Assembly (NCBI GenBank): GCA_964433675.1
Contig: CAYSSJ010000001.1
Coordinates: forward strand, 124,001 to 188,000
Reading direction: 5' to 3'
From: CAYSSJ01 sp964433675
GTDB taxonomy: Bacteria > Cloacimonadota > Cloacimonadia > Cloacimonadales > TCS61
DNA length: 64,000 nucleotides
Part shown: in pieces, positions 11,961-20,787 of the stretch
Position numbering within the stretch: the stretch's first letter is position 1
Layout of the letters: each line of letters starts with the position of its first letter
The notes under the pieces: generated by a model
The model's input: the letters and a program-made list of their open reading frames with translations, nothing else
Database searches by the model: none
What the model was told of the DNA's origin: nothing
Made by a program: the position numbers and the translations under genes

Positions 11961-12827
11961 CTATATCAATTCTTTCGTGGTATTTTGTGGATTCTCCAAC
12001 TCAAATCTGACCAGAGATAGCTCTTTCCCATCATGCGAAGCTGATAGGCATAGGGTTTTACCGATTTTTTGTTGCCAATGACCGGTAAGTCGTGCTGATT
12101 CGTGGATATGTCCGTGCATAGTCAGATAGGGTTGCCTGTCTTGGATAAAGCGCTGCAAAGCAATGCTGCCCACATGCACATCCACCGGAACGGAATCTAC
12201 GACTTTGCCGTCCAGACCGGCACGGTCCAAATAAGTATCATAAGGTGGGGTGTGGAACAGAAAAATAGCGCGTGAAAGATCCGAGTGTCTTTTGGTAAGA
12301 TTGGTAAGCTCTTTTTCGATGGTGAAAAAATCGACTTCATTATAATCGAATTCGGTGGTATGATACCCTTCCAAAGGTGAGATACAGCCGACATCGATAA
12401 AATGTGAGACATCAAAGCGTTCCCAATCTTTGAGGAAAAAAGGAGTCGGTGGGATATGTGCATAGCCAAAGATATCGAAGCCATGATGGTGATAAAATTT
12501 CTGGTGAGAATAATACCACAAACCTTCCGCGTCCAACTCCAGAACCGTAGTTTCTTCTCTGCGTGGATCATCGTTGCCGAGGATGAGATAGATGTGAGGA
12601 TATTTATTTCCCAACTCATTTCTGAGCTTTCGTAATTCCGGGGCGATAAAATCCGTGATAAAATTTTCGTGGACTCCGTTATATGGCTTTTGAACAATCA
12701 TCTGAGAGGGGAGAATATCCCCACCGATAAAGATTACATCCGGCTTTTCTTTCCTTATCTGAGCAAATAGCTTTTCATAACGAGGGATCTTACCGTGCAG
12801 ATCGCAAACGAAGAAGCAGCGAGTCAT
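11961..12827 (-). CDS. Calcineurin-like metallophosphoesterase
   Basis: This 288-residue cytosolic protein has the metal-binding blocks of the calcineurin-like phosphoesterase superfamily in order: D-L-H (D9, H11), GGD (35-37), LGNDDP near residue 93, FHTPPYD near 193 and HGHIHES near 238. GNDD instead of the more common GNHD or GNCD is seen in a subset of archaeal and bacterial family members. Such enzymes hydrolyse phosphomono- or diesters; the substrate is unknown here. It overlaps the upstream GAF-nucleotidyltransferase gene by 4 bp (ATGA at 12827-12824), so the two are very probably functionally linked, perhaps as writer and eraser of a nucleotidyl modification or signal. That last point is inference. 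Confidence 0.85.
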   Translation of the reverse strand: MTRCFFVCDLHGKIPRYEKLFAQIRKEKPDVIFIGGDILPSQMIVQKPYNGVHENFITDFIAPELRKLRNELGNKYPHIYLILGNDDPRREETTVLELDAEGLWYYSHQKFYHHHGFDIFGYAHIPPTPFFLKDWERFDVSHFIDVGCISPLEGYHTTEFDYNEVDFFTIEKELTNLTKRHSDLSRAIFLFHTPPYDTYLDRAGLDGKVVDSVPVDVHVGSIALQRFIQDRQPYLTMHGHIHESARLTGHWQQKIGKTLCLSASHDGKELSLVRFELENPQNTTKELI

Positions 12828-13771
12828 TCAAGCTCTCCTTTCAATGCTCGAGCTCCATCATCTATGGCGTCTATCTTGACAGCGAAACTGGTTTTGTTGC
12901 GAATATCCTCATCGGTCACCAGATGCACATCAAGCAATTTATCCACTCTTTTGCCGGTTCTCTGGTAATTGATCTCACCCAGACAATAGCTCCAGCCTTC
13001 CAACCATAACAACAGATCATCTTTTTGCTTGTCTGTGCCTTGGAAGTGGATGATGAGGTCGATATCACTGGCGGGACCGGCGGTGGCGTTTTTGGTGCTA
13101 CCGAAAATATAGACTTCATTCACACAGTATTTTTCGTGATCCAGATAGCGCTTGATCGCCTTCGCTACGGACATACGCCAGCGCCAATGTTTATCTGACT
13201 GCACCGGCAGTTTTTCTATCTCTTCGGTAGAGCTGATGGAATGAGCAGAAGATTCTAAGTATTGATTGAATTTCTCTATATCGATATTCTGCAATGTAGC
13301 CACTAGATCGGCATGGTTATCTTGCAGATGCGCGAGTATATTCTGAGCTTCTTGCATTTCTTTGAATGTGTGGAATACACGACGATGGAATATATGCGTA
13401 CTAAGATGGTTTGCTATGGTGTCCAATAGTTTCTGCTCTTCATATAAAAACGGATTTTCTTTGCCGGACAGGTTTTTGGTATAATAGACCTCGATAGAGC
13501 CGACATGTTTCTTGTCAACGATAAGCGGGGCAGTCTGCTGCCACTGTGTTCTTCTGAAATCTGCTGATTTGACCTCAGTAAGACCATGGATGATACGTGC
13601 CACGCAAAATTTGCTATACTGCCAGCCGGAGGGAAGGGTTGTTATCACTTTATTCAAAATCGTTTCCAAGCTTACACTATGGTCTTTTAGGATATCATCG
13701 ATGGCATAGAGACATCTGAGCTCTTTACCACGCTCGAATAATTCCTCATAGCTGCTGTTTTCCGGATTCAT
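12824..13771 (-). CDS. GAF-domain / nucleotidyltransferase fusion protein
   Basis: I recognise two domains in these 315 residues. Residues 10-145 resemble the GAF-type sensor domain found in some histidine kinases (ELRCLYAIDDIL, then LPSGWQY, VGSIEVYYT and a helix LLDTIANHLSTHI). After a helical linker, residues 195-315 carry a pol-beta nucleotidyltransferase signature: GS at 224-225, ten residues, then D236-I-D238, with a third acidic residue D281 in LLDVHLV. The reaction would transfer a nucleotide monophosphate to a protein, RNA or small molecule. The start at 13771 is set by GAGGAG seven bases upstream; two earlier in-frame starts lack this. The gene overlaps the metallophosphoesterase gene downstream. 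The pairing of sensor and transferase is unusual. Confidence 0.75.
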   Translation of the reverse strand: MNPENSSYEELFERGKELRCLYAIDDILKDHSVSLETILNKVITTLPSGWQYSKFCVARIIHGLTEVKSADFRRTQWQQTAPLIVDKKHVGSIEVYYTKNLSGKENPFLYEEQKLLDTIANHLSTHIFHRRVFHTFKEMQEAQNILAHLQDNHADLVATLQNIDIEKFNQYLESSAHSISSTEEIEKLPVQSDKHWRWRMSVAKAIKRYLDHEKYCVNEVYIFGSTKNATAGPASDIDLIIHFQGTDKQKDDLLLWLEGWSYCLGEINYQRTGKRVDKLLDVHLVTDEDIRNKTSFAVKIDAIDDGARALKGELE

Positions 13772-13812
13772 CGTCTGTCTCCTCATATTCCTCAATATTG
13801 CATAAGTATCGT

Positions 13813-15273
13813 TTATTTCAAAAGCATCAATTTGATGTTTTTGTTCTGCTCTTTTGTGATCAGTGAGCAGAAATAAACTCCCGAGCTAACTGTTTCTCCA
13901 TTATTATCAGTGCCGTTCCAAACTACAAAATGATCACCTTTTGTCAGCTCATCAGAGATAAGTGTATTCACCAATTGCCCGCGGCTGTTGTAGATATTCA
14001 GCTTCAAATGCTGTGTTTCCTGCAAAGAGAATTTGATGGTGGTTTCGGTATTGAAAGGATTGGGAAAACTGGTCAGAGTTTGGATAGGGAAGAGCATCTC
14101 ATCGTCGGTATTGGTATTATAGATATTTTCTTCCACGAAATCATAGCCATTATCGCTGAAACTTATGAGAATATTTTCCCAGTCTGTTTCCGGCACTGTA
14201 ACCGAAAACTGCACCGGTTGAGAATAATCGAAAGATTGCGGGAACATCTGGTAAGTTTCTCGATTGATAGTAGCTTTTGCTAGGGTAGGAAAATGTTCAT
14301 CCGCATCGAAATAGGTTACTTCTATATGGAGAAATCCGTTCTCTGAGGTGGCAGATGGATCAGATAATTCGGGTAGCGTATTTTCAAATGGTTCGATTTG
14401 GTAACTTTCAAAAAATTGTGAGGATGGTATGGTAAAATCTGCTATTTGAACATCATCCGGCAAGGAGAAAGATATGGTGACGGCACTGATCAATAGTGAA
14501 TTGCTGAGATTGGGCCAATCACCAAAATATTCATCATCAACTAGTTCATCAATTGAGCAGGCAAGCTGGAGGTTATGATTCTGGATATCGGTGGAAATAT
14601 CACCGATCCTATGAAAGGAATCTAAACTGAGTTCCTCGCCCATGATCCTGTATAATCCCGGTGTGATAAATGGTGACAGATTGGCATAGATCATCGCATA
14701 AAACACGCTATCCTGCAGTGCATTTTCCGGATTGACTATTCCCATGCCATAAAGATAAAATTCCGCGGGGATTATGCCACCGCTATCGGTAGGAAAACCG
14801 GGAGCATCAGCGGAGAGAACTGCATTGAATGTATCTTCCGTATATCCCCAATAGTAGCCGGTGAGGTCGAGATGTGGTCTATCGGGCACCATCACATCAC
14901 CGACCGGGTCTTCGGAGACAAAACTGAGCTCGGTTAGTGGAGGTGGGAAAAGTGGAGCAGTCTGTTTCGGCATCATAGATATGTATTCATCGGAGATGGA
15001 TTTGATCAGGGTGGTTTGAGTTTCATCGGGTGTGGCAGAAAGAATCGCTTCCTGAGTGAATTCATAAACACCGAAAGTGGCAACGGAGTCCCAACCGGTT
15101 GACGTGCTAAAATGGACGAATGTGTCGGAAAATTCCGCACCCAGACTTTCGAAGCGAATATGAATACTGTCATCCGGAGTATAGGCACTATTTCGTATAT
15201 TCTGCCAGGGGATTATATCTTGGGCACCCAACTGAGTGGTAAAGATTATAACTATCAATAGAACGATTTTCAT
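13813..15273 (-). CDS. Secreted protein with C-terminal sorting tail
   Basis: The 486-residue product starts with a clear signal peptide (MKIVLLIVIIFTTQLGAQ). ATG 15273 is chosen because AAGGAGAG lies just upstream; an in-frame extension of 22 residues would bury the signal peptide. The last 80 residues are a type IX-type sorting tail: FPNPFNTETTI, IYNSRGQLVNTL, VSSGVYFCS and a final LMLLK. The body (residues 30-400) contains no catalytic motif that I recognise. It has phrases such as DVMVPDRPHLDLTGYYWG and YLYGMGIVNPE and is predicted to be beta-rich. It sits 41 bp upstream of the GAF-nucleotidyltransferase gene on the same strand. A TTGACA at 15323-15318 may be its -35 element. Confidence 0.8.
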   Translation of the reverse strand: MKIVLLIVIIFTTQLGAQDIIPWQNIRNSAYTPDDSIHIRFESLGAEFSDTFVHFSTSTGWDSVATFGVYEFTQEAILSATPDETQTTLIKSISDEYISMMPKQTAPLFPPPLTELSFVSEDPVGDVMVPDRPHLDLTGYYWGYTEDTFNAVLSADAPGFPTDSGGIIPAEFYLYGMGIVNPENALQDSVFYAMIYANLSPFITPGLYRIMGEELSLDSFHRIGDISTDIQNHNLQLACSIDELVDDEYFGDWPNLSNSLLISAVTISFSLPDDVQIADFTIPSSQFFESYQIEPFENTLPELSDPSATSENGFLHIEVTYFDADEHFPTLAKATINRETYQMFPQSFDYSQPVQFSVTVPETDWENILISFSDNGYDFVEENIYNTNTDDEMLFPIQTLTSFPNPFNTETTIKFSLQETQHLKLNIYNSRGQLVNTLISDELTKGDHFVVWNGTDNNGETVSSGVYFCSLITKEQNKNIKLMLLK

Positions 15274-15824
15274 AGCTCTCTCCTTTCTTTGTTTATTTCT
15301 TTTTTGAGAAGTGGTTCTGTCAAGCAGAAAACCGAGCACTAGAGATAAAGGGTGTTTAGAATCGAATTTTCAGGAGATAGTACTCTGTTTAGTTTGTTAG
15401 GATTTGGTTAATATGAATTAATTTCAGGATGTTTTGGATTTATAATAAAAGACTTAAACTATGTTTTTTTTTAATTCTTTAAATATGACTATAGCTGATT
15501 TATTCAATTTGCTGAAAGCATAAGGTTGTCTTCTTAGTCCCATCTTATCCTCTTTGGTAGTCACAATTTGTGACCTCCAATTAATACTATCACCCATATT
15601 TAAAGACTCAACTGCTATGGGATAACCATCCATAGGCAACCTCCAGTAATACAATTATCATTTCCAACATCCCCATCCCATTGTTACACGTCAAACATTT
15701 TTTATGCAACGAGTTAGAAAACCAGTTTGTCATATTATAATCTCTACCTCAGGAGCTATACCTCAAACTGAACTTGACAGAAATCAGCGAGTCAAATTTG
15801 AATATTCACATACAAGGAGGAGAT
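15274..15824. other. Spacer between divergent genes
   Basis: This 551-bp stretch separates the divergent sorting-tail gene and SagB-like gene. It holds the ORF6N remnant listed separately, AT-rich sequence, TTGACA on the minus strand (15323-15318) for the leftward gene and TTGACA on the plus strand (15774-15779), 51 bp before the SagB-like start. The -10 matches behind both are poor, so the promoters are only suggestions. I see nothing else in it. Confidence 0.5.
15454..15633 (-). pseudogene. Degenerate ORF6N-domain (phage antirepressor-like) remnant
   Basis: A 59-codon frame begins at ATG 15633, which has GGAGG seven bases upstream. It contains the block RSQIVTTKEDKMGLRRQPYAF, the hallmark centre of ORF6N domains (DNA-binding modules of phage antirepressor-type and mobile-element proteins). 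In intact members this block is preceded by about 80 residues and followed by TEQGVAML. Here both flanks are replaced by unrelated sequence (SKLNKSAIVIFKELKKN) and the frame stops. I therefore read it as a decayed fragment of a mobile-element gene. A short translated peptide is possible because the ribosome site is intact. Confidence 0.6.
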
Positions 15825-16574
15825 ATGGAAAAGATAACAAAGCTGAGAGAATTTATGAAGTCGCAGTTTGATAAAATGCAGAATGTCGATACTGATCAGT
15901 CTTTGGGCAGACCGCAACCAGGGCTGGAGAAACCTGCAAAAGATGCTGTAGTAAAACTACCGCCGGCAGCAGATTACCAACCACCCAATAATGAGCTGAG
16001 CAAATGTATCAAAGAGCGCAGAAGTAGGCGGAAATATACCAATGCACCGCTGAGTTTGGAAGAGTTATCTTATCTCTTGTGGACTACGCAAGGAGTAAAG
16101 CAGGTGATCAAACGACAGGACAAAGCTTATGCTACTTTGCGTACCGTTCCCTCTGCCGGAGCAAGGCATCCCTTCGAAACCTATCTTTTTGTTCACAATG
16201 TAACCGGTCTGCATTCGGGAATATACCGCTATATTGCTACCAACCACGAATTGGAGCAGATCAAGGTTACGGAGAAGGGTAAAGATAAACTAATTAAAGC
16301 ATGTCTGAACCAGAATTTTTGCGCTGAGTGTGCAGTTACCTTCGCTTGGTCAGTAGTTCCCGAAAGAGGAGAATGGCGTTATTCCATTACCGCTCACAAG
16401 GTAATGCTGATAGATATCGGGCATGTGTGTGAGAATTTGTATCTTGCTGCCGAGTCTATCGGGTGCGGTACTTGTGGTATTGGCGCTTACGATCAGAAGA
16501 AGATGGATGGTTTGCTGGGATTGGACGGCGAGAATGAATTCGTCATCTATCTGGCACCGGTAGGTAAGATCTGA
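15825..16574 (+). CDS. SagB/ThcOx-type nitroreductase-family oxidoreductase
   Basis: The 249-residue product belongs to the FMN-dependent nitroreductase superfamily. Visible motifs are ERRSRRKYTNAPLSLEELSYLLW (substrate and FMN phosphate region), SAGARHPFETYL, GIYRY and the C-terminal GCGTCGIGAYD with HVCENLYLAAESIG. The SAGARHP...GIYRY combination is typical of the SagB-type subgroup, some members of which oxidise azolines in peptide natural products. No cyclodehydratase gene is nearby, so a role in peptide modification is not supported. The start ATG 15825 follows AAGGAGGAGAT; an earlier in-frame TTG at 15774 overlaps a possible -35 element and is rejected. The gene is 2 bp upstream of xseA. 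Confidence 0.8.
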   Translation: MEKITKLREFMKSQFDKMQNVDTDQSLGRPQPGLEKPAKDAVVKLPPAADYQPPNNELSKCIKERRSRRKYTNAPLSLEELSYLLWTTQGVKQVIKRQDKAYATLRTVPSAGARHPFETYLFVHNVTGLHSGIYRYIATNHELEQIKVTEKGKDKLIKACLNQNFCAECAVTFAWSVVPERGEWRYSITAHKVMLIDIGHVCENLYLAAESIGCGTCGIGAYDQKKMDGLLGLDGENEFVIYLAPVGKI

Positions 16575-16576
16575 AT

Positions 16577-17788
16577 ATGAACACAGAGCAGGAAACTGTC
16601 TTTTCGGTTAGTGAGCTAACCAAAGAGATCAAGGGGATATTGGAAGAAAACTTGCCCGCTGTCATGGTGGAGGGTGAGATAGCCAATTATACCCGTCATC
16701 GTTCCGGGCATATCTATTTCAGTTTGAAAGACGAGAAGAGCAGTCTGCGCTGTGTGTACTTCAAATTTTACAATCAGTACCTCTCATTTGAACCGCAGGA
16801 GGGGGACAAAGTAGTGTGTGCCGGTAGGATTACCGTTTTCGAGCGTAGCGGTAATTATCAGCTCTCGGTCAATCGGATGTATCACAGCGGATTGGGTGAT
16901 CTGCAGCTCAGATTCGAGAAATTGAAAGAGAAACTCTCCAAAGAAGGCATGTTTGATGAGGAACATAAGAAACCGATTCCAAAGTTCCCCGAGTCGATTG
17001 GAGTGATAACATCCTCCACCGGGGCAGCAATCCAGGATATTCGCTCCGTGCTCACTCGTCGCTATCCATGTCGCATTTTTCTGTATCCGGCGGTTGTTCA
17101 GGGAGATCGAGCAGCTCAGGATATCATCACCGGAATAGAATATTTCAATCGCCGGCACCCGGTAGATGTATTGATAGTCGGAAGGGGTGGTGGTTCGCAG
17201 GAGGATCTTTTCTGTTTTAACGATGAAGATCTGGCGCGGGCGGTGTTCAACTCCAAGATCCCGATAATCTCCGCTGTAGGGCACGAGATAGATTTCACTA
17301 TTATAGATTTTGTTGCCGATTTGCGCGCTCCTACACCTTCTGCTGCTGCAGAACTGGCAGTGCCAAACAAGCAAGACTTGCTCTCCAATCTGAGGGAGAT
17401 AAAAAGGAAACTGGAACTGCATACCGGTGGTATTATCAGTAAACATAGGATAAAACTACAGAATCTGCAAGCGATGCTCCAACCTTATCATCCCAAAAAC
17501 ATGTTCCTATCCTACCATCAGCGTATAGATGAAGCGGAAATGAAGATGAACCACTATCTGCAAAATCTTTTGACTAAGAAGAAAAACGAAGTCTCGCTTT
17601 TGGCACTTTCTTTGAGAGAACTCTCTCCTTTCGAGGCAATGAAGCGAGGCTATAGCATCATCACGCAGGAGAGGCGGGTAGTCCACTCTGTGCTCGAGCT
17701 CGATCAAAAGAAAGATCTGGAAGTGTTGTTGCGAGATGGACATTGTAATTGTCGGATTTTAGATGTCGTGAATAATGAAGAAGATTAG
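16577..17788 (+). CDS. xseA: Exodeoxyribonuclease VII large subunit
   Basis: This 403-residue protein matches XseA in length and order. An N-terminal OB-fold lies at about residues 5-100 (VSELTKEIKGILEENLPAVMVEGEI...YTRHRSGHIYFSLKD). The catalytic domain contains GVITSSTGAAIQDI, VGRGGGSQEDLFCFNDE and AVGHEIDFTIIDFVAD, followed by a long coiled-coil region and a C-terminal GYSII segment. With the small subunit XseB it degrades single-stranded DNA in both directions. No xseB gene was recognised next to it, so that subunit is probably elsewhere. The end of the gene overlaps the next gene by 14 bp. Confidence 0.93.
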   Translation: MNTEQETVFSVSELTKEIKGILEENLPAVMVEGEIANYTRHRSGHIYFSLKDEKSSLRCVYFKFYNQYLSFEPQEGDKVVCAGRITVFERSGNYQLSVNRMYHSGLGDLQLRFEKLKEKLSKEGMFDEEHKKPIPKFPESIGVITSSTGAAIQDIRSVLTRRYPCRIFLYPAVVQGDRAAQDIITGIEYFNRRHPVDVLIVGRGGGSQEDLFCFNDEDLARAVFNSKIPIISAVGHEIDFTIIDFVADLRAPTPSAAAELAVPNKQDLLSNLREIKRKLELHTGGIISKHRIKLQNLQAMLQPYHPKNMFLSYHQRIDEAEMKMNHYLQNLLTKKKNEVSLLALSLRELSPFEAMKRGYSIITQERRVVHSVLELDQKKDLEVLLRDGHCNCRILDVVNNEED

Positions 17789-18854
17789 TTTACTTATTCT
17801 CATACTATCCATCTACATAGGATTATCCTCAGAGATAAAAGCTATCTGGGTGCCGGTGTGGGATATGAACACACCTGCCAAGATAGATAGTATCGTCGCT
17901 GATGCGGTGGAGCACAATATTGAGCATATCATTGCCCAGGTGAGATATCGAGGAGATGCGCTCTATGTTCCCAATCTCTACTCAAATAAATATTTCAATC
18001 CGGATAGGCGATCGCATCTTTTGGAAAATGATGGCTTCGATCCGCTCCAGTATTTTCTGGAGCTAACGGGGAAAAATAATCTGAAGCTACATGCCTGGCT
18101 GCCGGTCTATGTGGTCACACCACACAATCTTGAGCCACTCTGCGAGCAGCATATCTATTTTCGCTATCCCAACCTGATCACAGTCGATTTCAATAGACAT
18201 GTGATGAGAAATGATAGTTATGAAGGTGCCTACCTCGATCCGGGACTGCCGCAGGTGAATAGCTATCTGTTCGCAGTTATCATGGATTTGGTCTCCAATT
18301 ATGAGATCGATGGTTTGCATCTGGATTATGTGCGCTATCCCGATACCAACTTCGGCTATCATGATATAGCCAGATTGCGTTATGCTACAGAAACTGAGAT
18401 CATGAACGCCGAGAGCTGGTCGCTCTGGAAAGAGCAGCAGATAAATAATTTCGTGAGGAAGATATACATAAATACCAAACAGGTGAAGCCAAAGTTGATA
18501 GTTTCAGCCGCTGTGATAGATGATCTGCAAAGAGCACGGGAGAAATATTCGCAAAATTGGAAAAAGTGGCTGGATGAGAACTACATCGACAATGTATATT
18601 TGATGGCATATACGACAAGCAATGCCAGATTTGAAGAGATAGTAGATGCGGCATCAGCGTATGGTTATAACGACAGGATCATAGTAGGGCTCAGAGCTTG
18701 GGTTTCGGGTAATGCCGGTCATTACCCATCCGGTCAGATCATAGATAAGATAAAGATGACCAGAGCGAGAAACTTTGCCGGATTTGCTCTGTTCAGTTAT
18801 AATGGTATGAAAGAAAACGGATATTTCGAGGGTTTGAGAAGAATATTAAGGTGA
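17775..18854 (+). CDS. Exported glycoside-hydrolase-like protein (GHL10/DUF187 type)
   Basis: This 359-residue protein has a signal peptide (residues 1-23, hydrophobic LLILILSIYIGLS). The remaining fold resembles the GHL10 family of TIM-barrel proteins: EIKAIWVPVW at the first strand, IIAQVRYRGDALY on the second, LHAWLPVYV, the conserved DGLHLDYVRYP at about residue 178-188, and later YLMAYTTSN. Related proteins bind or cleave bacterial cell-wall or other polysaccharides, but many are uncharacterised, so the substrate is unknown. It is expected in the periplasm or at the cell surface. The start overlaps xseA by 14 bp with only a weak ribosome site, suggesting translational coupling. Confidence 0.8.
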   Translation: MKKISLLILILSIYIGLSSEIKAIWVPVWDMNTPAKIDSIVADAVEHNIEHIIAQVRYRGDALYVPNLYSNKYFNPDRRSHLLENDGFDPLQYFLELTGKNNLKLHAWLPVYVVTPHNLEPLCEQHIYFRYPNLITVDFNRHVMRNDSYEGAYLDPGLPQVNSYLFAVIMDLVSNYEIDGLHLDYVRYPDTNFGYHDIARLRYATETEIMNAESWSLWKEQQINNFVRKIYINTKQVKPKLIVSAAVIDDLQRAREKYSQNWKKWLDENYIDNVYLMAYTTSNARFEEIVDAASAYGYNDRIIVGLRAWVSGNAGHYPSGQIIDKIKMTRARNFAGFALFSYNGMKENGYFEGLRRILR

Positions 18855-18860
18855 GGAGAT

Positions 18861-19109
18861 ATGAGAGTAGATCAGCTTTTGAACAAATTGTGTTTGGTAA
18901 AATCGCGAAGCATAGCAAAAAAAGCGTGCGACCATGGTTTGGTTATTATCAATGATGAAATTGCTAAGGCGAGTTCTGCAGTTTCAGCCGGTGATGTGAT
19001 CTCTTATGAGTTACACGGCAGGAAGGTAGCTTTCAGATTGGAAAAGCTTCCCAAAAAGAATGTAGCCAAAAAAGACTGTCCTCAATATTATACAATTATC
19101 GCATCATAA
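18861..19109 (+). CDS. Small S4-domain RNA-binding protein
   Basis: The product has 82 residues and consists almost entirely of an S4 domain: MRVDQLLNKLCLVKSRSIAKKACDHGLVIIND, followed by SAGDVISYELHGRK. This architecture is shared by HslR (Hsp15) and RqcP, which bind ribosomal RNA or stalled 50S subunits in ribosome rescue and quality control. Which of these it corresponds to cannot be decided from sequence alone. A good GAGGAG site precedes ATG 18861. It is the last gene of the plus-strand group that starts with the SagB-like gene, and its stop codon runs into a hairpin shared with the convergent lipoprotein gene. Confidence 0.85.
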   Translation: MRVDQLLNKLCLVKSRSIAKKACDHGLVIINDEIAKASSAVSAGDVISYELHGRKVAFRLEKLPKKNVAKKDCPQYYTIIAS

Positions 19110-19141
19110 AAAAACGGTCGCAATATGAAAAAATGCGACCG
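19108..19141 (-). terminator. Rho-independent terminator
   Basis: An eight-base-pair GC-rich stem (CGGTCGCA 19115-19122 with TGCGACCG 19134-19141) is followed, in the minus direction, by seven T residues (19114-19108). It lies 21 bp downstream of the LPP20-like lipoprotein gene. It overlaps the end of the S4-domain gene and may also slow transcription arriving from the plus strand. Confidence 0.9.
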
Positions 19142-19162
19142 CTTACATAAAAAAAGTCTGAA

Positions 19163-19717
19163 TTATCGTCCGTACCTATCGATCTCTTTTTCCAATTCAT
19201 CGAAAGCTTGAGAAGCTTTGAAAGCATTGTATAGGGCTTCTTCGCGCTTGATCTGATCGACAAGATTCTTGTTAATAGTATCTTTGGGAATGCTGACGCG
19301 AACATAGGTGCGGATGCGTTTACCATGATCAGTATCTACTTCCAGCATTTCCTGCTTGGTTACTAGAGTATTGCTAAACTGGGCATTCGATACATTTTTC
19401 ACAACAGAACTGGTCAAAGAAGTCACCGTGGGATCTTCCACTCCTACTTCTTCCTGATAGTTTTTTACCATACCTTGCACATAAGATTCGACGTATTGAG
19501 CAGCTTCGAGCATAGCATTAGCTTTTGCCTGATCGAAAGATGTATTTTGCGTTACTCTCTCTCCCATACCAAAAGTATGAACATATTCCGGGCTATCTTG
19601 AACCATCCACCAGTCGGGCTGATAAACTCGTCTGGGACCGGCTGGTCCTTTACCGCCACAACCGGCGATCAATACTGCTACTACAAACAGTATCAGGGCA
19701 ATCTGCATTTTTCTCAT
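19163..19717 (-). CDS. LPP20-like lipoprotein
   Basis: The 184-residue product has a lipoprotein signal peptide with lipobox LIAGC, so Cys20 is the predicted lipidated residue. The mature part contains PDWWMVQDSPEYVHTFGMGER, then AKANAMLEAAQYVESYV and TYVRVSIPKD, a pattern found in LPP20-type outer-membrane lipoproteins (SHS2-like fold). The exact role is unknown. Start ATG 19717 is chosen because GGAGG is 8-9 bases upstream, while the ATG at 19723 directly abuts the ribosome site. A TTGACA at 19789-19784 may be part of its promoter. It is followed by the strong terminator at 19141-19108, so it is probably a single-gene unit. Confidence 0.8.
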   Translation of the reverse strand: MRKMQIALILFVVAVLIAGCGGKGPAGPRRVYQPDWWMVQDSPEYVHTFGMGERVTQNTSFDQAKANAMLEAAQYVESYVQGMVKNYQEEVGVEDPTVTSLTSSVVKNVSNAQFSNTLVTKQEMLEVDTDHGKRIRTYVRVSIPKDTINKNLVDQIKREEALYNAFKASQAFDELEKEIDRYGR

Positions 19718-19962
19718 CGTCATTCCTCCTTATTTTGATGAATCATTACACTTATATTAATAAAAAAGAAATCTCGTTATTTTTGTCAATATCAAAAAAA
19801 CACCTGCAATTTTCTCTCTTTATCCCAGTGATCGAAACGAGGTATGCAAATTATGCTCGACATTACCTTGTACACAGATAAAATGCGAACTAATCTTCAC
19901 TAGTAATTCCTTTCAATACTATCAAAATAGTAATGAGAGCTTAGTAAATAACGATATGTACT

Positions 19963-20787
19963 TCAAAGTTCCAGCTCTTCTTCGAAACTACCGATAATTT
20001 CACTGACGGGAAGAAGCTGAATATGTCCAACCCCCTTTTCTTGTAGATCAAGACCGTTTTCCCGCAGTAGATTAGCTAGTTTTTTTGCACTTTCTTTTTT
20101 CTCGATATGAGCCATAAAAATATGTGAAAGCTTGCTTTTACCGGGGGACATGAAATGAACTCCGGCAAATACCGGCACCTCATAAGCTAATTTTTTGGAC
20201 ATAGAGGTAGCTTCGATGATAGATGCATTGGTAATACCAGCTTCCACCATCGAGGTGATAACTTCCTGAAATTTGCTGTCTATGTTCAAAGTGAGTACCA
20301 TCAGATATTTCTTCTTCTCTGTATCGGTGATCTCCTCTTCATCGAATTTGTTCAAAAGATCGATAATTTCTTCGGGAGTGGTAGTATTGATCAATCTGGA
20401 GCGAAATTCGGCATTGCGGAGCAGTCTGGAAGAATGAGCCAGCAATCTGAGATATTGGGTGTTTTGTTCCATAGAGCAGCCGAAAAAGAAGATAATATGA
20501 GCTGGTCCCATATCTTCACTGCCGTAATCGATACCATCTTTGGAGATGATAATACAGACGAAGAGTTTTTCTACCACATTAGACCTGGCATGTGGCAGTG
20601 CTACACCGGAGATAAGTTCGGTATTCGCCATTCTTTCTCGCTCATAAAGAGCTTCGAGAAATTTCTTTTTGTTGATCACATAGTCATGATTGTACACATG
20701 GTTAACCATTGTCTCAAAGAGTTCCTCTTTAGTTTTGATCTCAGGGTTGATAATGACCAGATCCTTATCTACTATGTCTCTCCACAT
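19963..20787 (-). CDS. PTS EIIA-domain (PtsN-like) regulatory protein
   Basis: The N-terminal 150 residues are an EIIA domain of the fructose/nitrogen class: the phosphorylation site GVALPHAR has H66 as the active histidine, preceded by the family's ERERMANTELI. Residues 155-274 form a second region (YLMVLTLNIDSKFQEVITSMVEAGI) that looks like a ferredoxin-like or P-II/ACT-type regulatory fold. The gene overlaps the antiporter gene by 23 bp and lies downstream of it. EIIA-linked antiporters are known in several phyla, so the protein is inferred to regulate ion transport by phosphorylation or ligand binding. No other sugar-transport PTS component is in the window. Confidence 0.8.
   Translation of the reverse strand: MWRDIVDKDLVIINPEIKTKEELFETMVNHVYNHDYVINKKKFLEALYERERMANTELISGVALPHARSNVVEKLFVCIIISKDGIDYGSEDMGPAHIIFFFGCSMEQNTQYLRLLAHSSRLLRNAEFRSRLINTTTPEEIIDLLNKFDEEEITDTEKKKYLMVLTLNIDSKFQEVITSMVEAGITNASIIEATSMSKKLAYEVPVFAGVHFMSPGKSKLSHIFMAHIEKKESAKKLANLLRENGLDLQEKGVGHIQLLPVSEIIGSFEEELEL

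Noticed and set aside
16784..17446. Minus-strand 220-codon frame opposite xseA
   Set aside because: Fully inside a confidently assigned exonuclease gene, with no domain match and no promoter.
19917..19932. TACTAT-CAAA-ATAGTA hairpin after the EIIA gene as a terminator
   Set aside because: The stem is AT-only with six pairs and no T-run follows on the minus strand.
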